Of a DNA stretch of 64,000 bases, positions 57,674 to 64,000 are shown one piece after another; the stretch's first letter is position 1; every line of letters starts with the position of its first letter. Origin of the DNA: Myxococcus sp. RHSTA-1-4 (lineage in GTDB: Bacteria > Myxococcota > Myxococcia > Myxococcales > Myxococcaceae). The DNA lies in contig NZ_JAIQDG010000018.1 of assembly GCF_020037125.1 (NCBI RefSeq), positions 1-64,000 on the forward strand, in the 5' to 3' direction. The notes below the pieces were generated by a model, which saw only the letters and a program-made list of their open reading frames with translations, was not told the DNA's origin and searched no databases. A program made the translations under genes and the position numbers.

Positions 57674-58539
57674 CTACCTCCTTGGCACAACCCCCTCCCT
57701 CGGGGAGACGAGTAGAGGTTCTACCCTGAGCGCTTGAAGGTACAGGTCATCCTGCGAGGTGGGCGCCCAGCGCCCCTTGGAGTAGAAGTCCCAGCGCGCA
57801 GTATTGCTCTCCGGGCAGGGAAACTTCATGTCGTACACGAGGATGATGACTCCCTTCTCGTCCATGATGAGGATGTCCGGCTCGATGGAGCCTTCCAGGG
57901 CCTTCCACTTCAGCCGTGACACGAGCTGGTCCACCGTCTCCTTATCCAGGTACTCCCACTGCTCCGTCCGCTCGCTGAACCGGAAGCGGGGCTCCAGGAG
58001 GTAGCGCCCCGGCACCAGCTTCCCCAGGGCAGCATGGAGGCATGGCTTGACCAGGTAGTGCTTGTGGCTCCCCAGGAACCTGGCCCACGTCTGCCCCGGC
58101 CTCATGAGTTGCCCGCATTGCTCCGCCGTCGGGCTCTCCCCCTTGAAATAGTGGTCGTTCGCCTCCTGCTCCGCCCCGCGCACGCACCGCCAGATGGCCT
58201 TCTCGACCGTCGCGCGCAGGTCCGCGGCCAGCTCCACACCCCGCTGCTCGGCGGAGTTGAACCTGGGCTGCAGCGCGACGGCCACCGCCGTACCGGCAGC
58301 CGCGACTCGCGCCACGTTCCGCGTCACCCCCTTCGACACACCCGATTCCCCAGGGCTGGGCGTCCCCGTGCACTTCTCCCACTGCCTTGGGTTCTTCTTG
58401 AGGCAGCACGCCACCGTGAGGTCCCGGGGGCCCACTGGAGGTCCGCCTCGTCCAGCGCGGACTCCGCCAGACACCCGCCCTGGAGCAGGACCAGGAGAAA
58501 CAGCAACCGAGCAGCCACCTGTCTCGCGCCTGGGTTCAC
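57674..58539 (-). CDS. Lipoprotein nuclease toxin (PD-(D/E)XK-like) with probable frameshift
   Basis: A C-terminal toxin-like domain is open from about 58435 to 57674: Cys-rich start (VACCLKKNP), a coiled region, HYFKGESPTAEQC, and nuclease-type motif PDILIMDEKGVIILVYDMKF, where P-D (57880-57875) and D-M-K (57832-57824) match a PD-X(n)-DXK active site. Upstream, in another frame, GTG 58539 opens MNPGARQVAARLLFLLVLLQ then GGC, a lipoprotein-like leader, which runs 71 residues and ends wrongly. One extra G in the GGG/CCCCC run (58423-58433) would join the frames as DLQWAPG-DLTVACC. Thus a real or sequencing-derived frameshift is likely. Lipid-anchored nuclease toxins delivered by outer-membrane exchange (SitA type) or T6SS are known in myxobacteria. 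Confidence 0.62.
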
Positions 58540-58563
58540 CGCGTTGAGGGTAGCATCGCGCCA

Positions 58564-59934
58564 GTGAGCAACGACCCCATCCGCAACGAACCGGTGACAC
58601 CGGAGGCTGAGTCCTCATCAGGCTCGCGGCGGCACCGCACCCGGCGCCAGCTCCTGCTCTGGACCCTGGGGCTCACGCCCATCCTGGCCGGTGGTGGCCT
58701 CACCGCCTTCCGGTGGAAGCGCAAGGCGGAGGAGGAGGCCCGGGCCGCGCCACTCACCCAGGCCGCCGCCTATTACCTGTTCGCGGACCATCCCGAGGCG
58801 GGGGTCCACATCGAGAAGGCGCTGCGCGCGTCGAGCACCTACGCGCCGGCCCTGCTGCTGCGCGCCTGTGCCGAGCTGGAAGCCGGTAACGAAGCCGCGG
58901 CGCGGAGCACCCTCGCGCAGGCCTCCCTGCGAGACACTCCGGAGGCAACGTTGCTGCTCGAGCTTGCCACGCGGCGCCCGCACTCGCCGGACTGGCGGCA
59001 TGCCTTCTTCGATACCTGGAAGACGCTCGGACATCCAGACTTCGCGAAGAGCGCCCTGCTCCCCGAACCTCTGGAACAGGGCATCCTGCTCGCCCAGCCG
59101 GAAGCCAGCTACGAGCAGGCCGACGAGGCCCAGCGCCTCGCCCTGAAGGTGCTCGCGCTGGACCGCTGCTACGGGAAGTGCTTCTTCGAAATCGAGGAGC
59201 AGCTCATGAAGACCTCCTCGCTGCCCCTGCTCGTGAGCAGCTTCGAGCAGTACAACGATGCCTCGGACACGAACCGCCGGGAGCTCATGCTGCCTCCCGT
59301 GCTCGACCGGCTCCGGGAGCTCGCCGGCCCCTCGCCGCGGAGCCTCCAGCTCGCGCTGCTGGTCTTCTTTCAAGAGCTGGAGGAGCGGCCCTCCTCGGCC
59401 CTCTTCAACCGGGGCGACCTGGCCGCGCTCGAGAAGCTCCTCTCGATTCCGGAGTGGAAGCCGGTCTCCAACGAGCAGCACTTCCAGCAGATGCGCGCCC
59501 ACTTCGACGGCCTGCTCCACGCCCCCGGCCACCATGCGTGGCGGATGGTCCTCCTGGCGCAGGGGCTGTCCCTGGGCTTGACGCTCCTGCTGCGCGCGCA
59601 GGCCAGCAAGGACCAGCTGACCGATGACGAGCAGCGGTGGATGGGACGGCTGCTCTGGGAGTTCGGCGTGCGCATCCGCAAGGAGCGCTCCCACCCGGAG
59701 CTGGACCTGGGCATCCGGCTCCAGATGGCCGGCTCCGAGCTGTCGAGGTACGTCCCGGACAAGGAGGAGTCCGTCGACCGCTGGGTGGAGCTGGGCTTCT
59801 GGGAAAGGGCCGTGGCCCGCGCGGGCTGCTATCGCTGGCCCCTGCCATCGCTCCAGGAGGAGTTCTACACGGCCAGGGCTCGCGGCGAGGACACGTGGAT
59901 GCAGTCCTTCGCGGGCGTGGGCGCGCTGCCCTGA
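58564..59934 (+). CDS. Unknown protein with Tat-like/membrane N-terminus and helical repeat body
   Basis: 456 residues, GTG start, 24 bp from the divergent toxin start. Seen: N-terminal RRHRTRRQLLLWTLGLTP, with a twin-Arg and hydrophobic stretch (about 25-45) that could be a Tat signal or membrane anchor, followed by long helical segments with TPR-like pattern (AGVHIEKALRASSTYAP, LLLRACAELEAGNEA) and further alpha-helical regions rich in Leu/Glu/Arg. No catalytic motif recognised. Not seen as part of the toxin/immunity operon; the function is unknown. Confidence 0.6.
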   Translation: MSNDPIRNEPVTPEAESSSGSRRHRTRRQLLLWTLGLTPILAGGGLTAFRWKRKAEEEARAAPLTQAAAYYLFADHPEAGVHIEKALRASSTYAPALLLRACAELEAGNEAAARSTLAQASLRDTPEATLLLELATRRPHSPDWRHAFFDTWKTLGHPDFAKSALLPEPLEQGILLAQPEASYEQADEAQRLALKVLALDRCYGKCFFEIEEQLMKTSSLPLLVSSFEQYNDASDTNRRELMLPPVLDRLRELAGPSPRSLQLALLVFFQELEERPSSALFNRGDLAALEKLLSIPEWKPVSNEQHFQQMRAHFDGLLHAPGHHAWRMVLLAQGLSLGLTLLLRAQASKDQLTDDEQRWMGRLLWEFGVRIRKERSHPELDLGIRLQMAGSELSRYVPDKEESVDRWVELGFWERAVARAGCYRWPLPSLQEEFYTARARGEDTWMQSFAGVGALP

Positions 59935-59943
59935 CCGCGCACC

Positions 59944-60786
59944 TCAGCCTCCGTCCCTGGCCCCCCGGGGCGTCGGGAAGACGAGGCACAGCTCGTCGAA
60001 CCACGGCTCTCCCGGCGCCGAGTACACACCACTGAGCGCCCGCGCCGCCTGCGCCACCTCCGTACCGAAGGACGGCACGAGGCACAGGTCCTCGGACGTC
60101 TTGAAGCGCCCCTTGAGCAGCCCCAATCCCCGCCGCAGCGTGGCGATGTCCTGCCGTCCTCCGCGCACCGGAACCGAAGGGCCATTCGGGTCGGGACCGG
60201 GCAGCTTGCCCACGCTGGTGGTCAGCTCGAAGCCGTCCGAGCGCTGGATGATGCGCAGCTTGCCGGGCGCCACCTCCTCGAGCCACGCGCGGAAGCCCGC
60301 CTCGTCCCGCAGCACCAGCGGGTACGCCACCGGCGCGTCCGGGTGCTTCAGCCACACCGCCTTCGCCGAGTCCCGCAGCACCACCAGCAGCTCGGATGCC
60401 TGCACCAGGAACGTGTCCGCGTCCGGCACCAGCAGGACTTCGCGCCCCTTCACCCGTTCCGCCAGGCGCACCGCTTCCGCCGGACGCGCGGCCTCGAAGG
60501 ACTCCTGTCCCAGCCGCACCCGCTCACCCGACAACTCCAGGCGCAGCGCATTCTCCGGAAGCGCCTCGCCGTACACCGGCGCCACCTCCAGCGGGAGCGG
60601 CTCATCCACGTCCTCGGCCCCCGCATCCGAGGGCGCACCGCCACCGGCTGCAAGCGACGGCAGCGGCTCGGGCTTCAGGGACTGGAGCGGCTCGGCGGGC
60701 TTCTCCTCGCGGCAGCCCGCCCCCAGCGACACCAGCAGCACGGCGGCGAGCACGCGCGCCGTCCATGTCCGCGGCTCCCTCCTCAT
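59944..60786 (-). CDS. Lipoprotein of unknown function
   Basis: 280 residues. Seen: ATG 60786, hydrophobic leader (VLAAVLLVSLGAGC) with lipobox-like GAGC, an acidic linker (DAGAEDVDEPLPLEVAP), then a mixed alpha/beta body (RLELSGERVRLG, DADTFLVQASELLVVLRD, LRIIQRSDGFELTTSVG). The ATG overlaps the stop of the upstream phosphatase gene (ATGA), so both are translated together. Ends 9 bp from the convergent unknown gene. No family assigned. Confidence 0.7.
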   Translation of the reverse strand: MRREPRTWTARVLAAVLLVSLGAGCREEKPAEPLQSLKPEPLPSLAAGGGAPSDAGAEDVDEPLPLEVAPVYGEALPENALRLELSGERVRLGQESFEAARPAEAVRLAERVKGREVLLVPDADTFLVQASELLVVLRDSAKAVWLKHPDAPVAYPLVLRDEAGFRAWLEEVAPGKLRIIQRSDGFELTTSVGKLPGPDPNGPSVPVRGGRQDIATLRRGLGLLKGRFKTSEDLCLVPSFGTEVAQAARALSGVYSAPGEPWFDELCLVFPTPRGARDGG

Positions 60787-61787
60787 GGCGCCGTCTGCTT
60801 CACGGTGGCGGCGGGCACCACCGCGGGCGCGCTCTTCGGGAACGCGGCGGCCACGCAGGCGGTGTCGGCCAGTCCCTCGGCCGCGGCATGCGCGGCCGCG
60901 TCGCCCGGGTCCTTGAAGAGCACCATGCCCTGGAAGCGGGCCGGGTCCTCGGTGCGCCCCGCGTCGCGGATGTAGATGGCCTTCACCCGCCCGGGGAACT
61001 CGTCGCGAATCTGCGCGTACACCTCCGGGTCCTTCTCCCCCGAGTCCCCCACCAGCACCACCGGCTGGGGGAACTGCTGGAGCAGGCGGCGGATGGCGGG
61101 CTGCTTGTAGCCGGCCAGCGTCCCCGGACCGATGTCCCGCAGGTACAGCCCGAAGCCCGCCGGGAAGCCATGGCGCTCCAGGAACGTGCGGATGCGCGGC
61201 AGGTACTGGACGGGCGACCCGCTCACCAGCGCGAACGCCGGCGACGTGGGCTTGCGCAGGCACCCGTAGAACGCAGCCATGCCCGGCACCACCGCCTGCG
61301 TGTCCCCGTCCTTCAGCAGCGCCGACTCCACCAGCTTCACCGGGCTCGTCACGTTCGTCACCGCCACCGTGTCGTCGAAGTCCGAGACGACCAGCAACGG
61401 AGCGGAATCCGGGATGACCTCCACCGGCGCCCTCGCCCGGACGCCCTCCACCTTCGCCTCCGCCTCGGACGCCCCCGCCGGGAAGCGCTGGCCCTCGGGC
61501 GGGCGCAGGTTCACCTCGAAGTTGCCGTCATGGCCGCTCTTCACGGAGACGGACACGCCCTGGAAGGACACCTCCACCCGGGCCCCCTCCCAGTTACTCG
61601 CCGTCAGCCTCCGGACATTCCGGGTCAGCGCCGTGCTGCCCCCGGAAGGAGCCTCCTTGAGCACACGTCCCTGAAGAAGTACGCCGTCCGGCCTTCCCAG
61701 CGCGGGCGCCAGCAGCACCGCAGGCTCCGCGAGTGCGGCGGATGTGGTGAGGAGTAGGAGGAGAGCCAAGGGGCGATTGAGCGCCAT
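60783..61787 (-). CDS. APP1-type (DUF2183) phosphatase, secreted
   Basis: 334 residues. Seen: signal peptide LLLLLTTSAALAEP, a beta-sandwich region (GQRFPAGASEAEAKVEG), the HAD-like motif DFDDT (D136, D138, D139) and GDSGEKDPE in the C-terminal half, as in yeast APP1 and bacterial DUF2183 proteins that dephosphorylate phosphatidate. ATG 61787 follows the divergent kinase gene by 116 bp; its end overlaps the next lipoprotein gene. Periplasmic phosphatase; substrate unproven. Confidence 0.8.
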   Translation of the reverse strand: MALNRPLALLLLLTTSAALAEPAVLLAPALGRPDGVLLQGRVLKEAPSGGSTALTRNVRRLTASNWEGARVEVSFQGVSVSVKSGHDGNFEVNLRPPEGQRFPAGASEAEAKVEGVRARAPVEVIPDSAPLLVVSDFDDTVAVTNVTSPVKLVESALLKDGDTQAVVPGMAAFYGCLRKPTSPAFALVSGSPVQYLPRIRTFLERHGFPAGFGLYLRDIGPGTLAGYKQPAIRRLLQQFPQPVVLVGDSGEKDPEVYAQIRDEFPGRVKAIYIRDAGRTEDPARFQGMVLFKDPGDAAAHAAAEGLADTACVAAAFPKSAPAVVPAATVKQTAP

Positions 61788-61903
61788 CAACAGAATTTTC
61801 CTATGGCAGCGTTGTGCGGACCCCATGTTAGCCTGACCTCCCCTGCGGCGGCAGCGTGGAAGGCAGGTACAGCAGCCCGGTACGCGAAGGAGCCGGAACG
61901 AAC

Positions 61904-64000
61904 GTGCAGCAGCCTTCCGAAGGGCTCTATTTCGGGAAGTACAAGCTGCTCGAGCGCATCGCGACGGGCGGGATGGCGGAGATCTACCGCGCCCGGATGA
62001 CGGCCGCCGCGGGAGTCACCAAGCCCGTCGTCATCAAGAAGATTCTCCCCGGCTACGCGGGCAACAGCGCCTTCGTCTCCATGTTCGTCAACGAGGCGCG
62101 CATCGCCGCGGGGCTGAGCCACGGCAACATCGCCCAGGTCTTCGACTTCGGCGAGGTGGACGGGCAGTACTTCATCGCCATGGAGTGGGTGGACGGCCAC
62201 CCGCTGTCGAGCGTGCTGCGGCGCGCGCGGGAGAAGGGGCTGTACACCCTGCCCCAGCCGCTGGCGCTGCTCATCGCGGTGGAGGTGCTGGAGGGGCTGG
62301 CCTACGCGCACACGCGCCTGGACGAGCGCGGGCGGCCGCTCCACATCGTCCACCGCGACGTCAGTCCGCAGAACGTGCTCGTCAGCTACGAGGGCCAGGT
62401 GAAGCTGGTGGACTTCGGCATCGCCAAGGCGCGGCTGGCCGGCCGTGGCGAGGTGGAAGACACCGAGGTGAAGGGCAAGTACGCCTACTTCGCGCCGGAG
62501 CAGGCCCGCGGCCGCGAATTGGACGCGCGCACGGACATCTTCGCGGCGGGCGTCGTCCTCTACCAGATGCTGTGCGGGCGGCTTCCCTTCGAGGGGAGGA
62601 TGGAGGACGTGCTGCGCAAGGTCGCCCTGGGCGACTTCCCGCGCCCCAGGGACCTCAACAAGGACCTCCCCCCCGCGCTGGAGCGCATCCTCCTCACGGC
62701 CCTGGCGGTGGAGCGGGAGCAGCGATTCCAGACGGCGGAGTCCTTCGCGGAGGCGCTCACCCGCCACCTCCACACCGCCGCGCCCGACGTGTCCCCCCGG
62801 GCCCGCGCCCACTTCATGAGCTACCTCTTCGAGGCGGAGCTCGTGGAGGACGGCCGCCCGGTGCTGCTGCCGCGCGAGTTCCTGGCGCAGATGGCCCGCT
62901 GGACGAACGGCTCCTCGGAGCGCCGCGCCGTCCGCGACCTCACTCCGCTCCGTGAGCTCACACCGCCCCCCGTCACGCCCGCGCCCGTCCAGGGCCGCCG
63001 CGAGCGCATCACCCAGCCCATCCCCGTGGTGTCCCCCTCCTCCGCGCCGCCGGCCGGGGAGCGCATCACCACCCAGCGGGTGGACCTGCCTCCGGACCTC
63101 GCGGAGGACTCCGCGCTGGGGCGTAGCACCACCCAGCGGGTGGACCTGCCTCCGGACCTCGCGGAGGACTCCGCGCTGGAGCGCGGCACCACCCAGCCGG
63201 TGGACCTGCCTCCGGACCTCGCGGAGGACTCCGCGCTGGAGCGCGGCACCACCCAGCCAGTGGCCCCGCCGCCGGACCTCACCTCGCCCTCCGCTCCGGA
63301 GCGTGGCCCCCAATCCGGGGCCCCGCCGCCGGGCCTCGCCGAGCCCTCCGCCAACGAGGCGCTGGCGCACTTCGCCCGGGGCGCGGGCCTGCCTCGCCGG
63401 GTGATGCTGGGCGCGCCGGTGGTGATGGCCCTGACGGCCATTGCGGTGATGCTGGTGATGGGCAACACGGGCACCTTCTCCGTGGAGCTGAGCTCCACGC
63501 CGCCGGGCGCCACCATCCGCGTGGACGGCCGGCCCCTGCCGTCCCGCACGCCCGCGCTCATCACCCACCTGCCCGCGGACTCCGAGCACCTGCTGGAGGT
63601 CCATGTGACGGGCATGGTGCCGTGGAGCCAGACGGTGCGCGCCGAGCGCGGCACCACGCTGGCCGTCCACGCCCGGCTCCGGCCGAGGGTGGCGCCCGGG
63701 TCCTCGGCGCCGGGCGTGCTCGCGTCGAAGCCGGGCCGGGCCCCGCCTCCCCAGGAGGCCGTCATGCCCGCCGGGCGTATCATCCTGTCCGCCGTGGGAC
63801 ATGCCTTCCGCGTCCCCGTCCTGTCCGCCGCGGAGCTGAGGCTGGACCCGGCGCGGACCTACGCGGTGCGCGTGGAGGGACGGGCGTCGGTGGGCGGCCC
63901 CGAGACGGTGGAGCAGGCCGGCTACTACCTGGAGGGCGGCGAGCGGCTGCCGGCGCACGAGTCCTTCGGCCTGCTGAGCGCCGAGGAGCGGCTGGTCCGT
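61904..64000 (+). CDS. Ser/Thr protein kinase with 20-residue repeats, membrane helix and PEGA domain (runs off window)
   Basis: 699 codons visible, no stop. GTG 61904 with GAAGGAG about 11 nt upstream. Seen: GGMAEIYRA glycine loop, Lys in VVIKKIL (K45), HRDVSPQN (H150-D152), DFGIAKA, KYAYFAPEQARG and a C-lobe to about 290, a Pro/Thr-rich linker with 20-residue repeats, one membrane helix (about 501-522), a PEGA domain (FSVELSSTPPGATIRVDG), then a further extracytoplasmic part. The layout matches eukaryote-like kinases of Myxococcales, which sense outside cues and phosphorylate targets such as FHA proteins. The rest lies beyond base 64000. Confidence 0.88.
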   Translation, partial: MQQPSEGLYFGKYKLLERIATGGMAEIYRARMTAAAGVTKPVVIKKILPGYAGNSAFVSMFVNEARIAAGLSHGNIAQVFDFGEVDGQYFIAMEWVDGHPLSSVLRRAREKGLYTLPQPLALLIAVEVLEGLAYAHTRLDERGRPLHIVHRDVSPQNVLVSYEGQVKLVDFGIAKARLAGRGEVEDTEVKGKYAYFAPEQARGRELDARTDIFAAGVVLYQMLCGRLPFEGRMEDVLRKVALGDFPRPRDLNKDLPPALERILLTALAVEREQRFQTAESFAEALTRHLHTAAPDVSPRARAHFMSYLFEAELVEDGRPVLLPREFLAQMARWTNGSSERRAVRDLTPLRELTPPPVTPAPVQGRRERITQPIPVVSPSSAPPAGERITTQRVDLPPDLAEDSALGRSTTQRVDLPPDLAEDSALERGTTQPVDLPPDLAEDSALERGTTQPVAPPPDLTSPSAPERGPQSGAPPPGLAEPSANEALAHFARGAGLPRRVMLGAPVVMALTAIAVMLVMGNTGTFSVELSSTPPGATIRVDGRPLPSRTPALITHLPADSEHLLEVHVTGMVPWSQTVRAERGTTLAVHARLRPRVAPGSSAPGVLASKPGRAPPPQEAVMPAGRIILSAVGHAFRVPVLSAAELRLDPARTYAVRVEGRASVGGPETVEQAGYYLEGGERLPAHESFGLLSAEERLVR
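63068..63307 (+). repeat. Four tandem 60-bp (20-residue) repeats in the kinase linker
   Basis: Units at 63068, 63128, 63188 and 63248 encode TTQRVDLPPDLAEDSALGRS-type peptides (TTQ-[RP]-V-[DA]-[LP]-PPDL). The first three are nearly identical at base level, the fourth diverges, and a fragment follows. Thr-rich and proline-rich, they could be autophosphorylation or spacer segments. Confidence 0.9.

Noticed and set aside
59944..61263. Longer start of the lipoprotein gene
   Set aside because: The upstream frame overlaps the DUF2183 gene and is Arg/Pro-rich; ATG 60786 gives a lipoprotein leader.

Overview
The window is high-G+C DNA with dense, mostly operonic coding, frequent GTG/TTG starts and 1-4 bp gene overlaps. 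The gene content points to a myxobacterium of the Myxococcaceae (Myxococcus/Corallococcus type): paired PilZ and FHA proteins, a Ser/Thr kinase with a PEGA domain, a MYXO-CTERM-like motif, thrombospondin-3/OmpA proteins and a large acyl-CoA dehydrogenase. The genus is inferred from gene families only.

Left part (1-27 kb). A VgrG fragment at the edge is followed by an NAD-salvage pair (pncB and a nicotinamidase-like hydrolase) divergent from a TonB-like protein. Next come epmA-plsC-ppa, an M3-like lipoprotein peptidase, an SPFH/SHOCT protein, and an operon of a GT39-like membrane glycosyltransferase with an ABC-2 exporter. Two tandem paralogous secreted proteins are followed by a two-gene unit of an MpaB-like haem oxygenase and a Pyr4-type transmembrane terpene cyclase. 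After these lie a rhomboid protease fused to a soluble/TPR-like domain, a double-FHA protein, a receiver-HTH regulator, and a biotin carboxylase / biotin carrier / enoyl-CoA hydratase operon.

Middle (26.1-53.9 kb). This is a complete division and cell wall (dcw) cluster on the minus strand: mraZ, a STAS protein, rsmH, ftsL, ftsI, murE, murF, mraY, murD, ftsW, murG, murC, murB, ddl, ftsQ, ftsA. It starts at a recognisable promoter with three 10-bp-spaced MraZ-type boxes and ends at a terminator after ftsA. ftsZ is separated from ftsA by an independent transcription unit: one 2645-residue surface protein with 15 near-identical Ig-like repeats (267 bp each), a calcium-binding type stretch, an internal MYXO-CTERM-like sorting motif, then a second export-like segment, a probable beta-barrel and a C-terminal OmpA domain. 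It has its own intrinsic terminator before ftsZ.

Right part (54-64 kb). A PilZ protein and an acyl-CoA dehydrogenase precede a toxin/immunity pair: a PD-(D/E)XK-like nuclease toxin, whose lipoprotein leader is out of frame by one base at a G/C run, and a DUF3396 immunity protein. Then come an unknown protein, a lipoprotein overlapping an APP1-type (DUF2183) phosphatase, and the start of a Ser/Thr kinase that runs off the window.

No rRNA, tRNA, CRISPR array, insertion sequence or prophage was recognised. The least ordinary items are the internal MYXO-CTERM/OmpA fusion placed between ftsA and ftsZ, the frame-broken lipoprotein toxin with its immunity gene, and the oxygenase/terpene cyclase pair.
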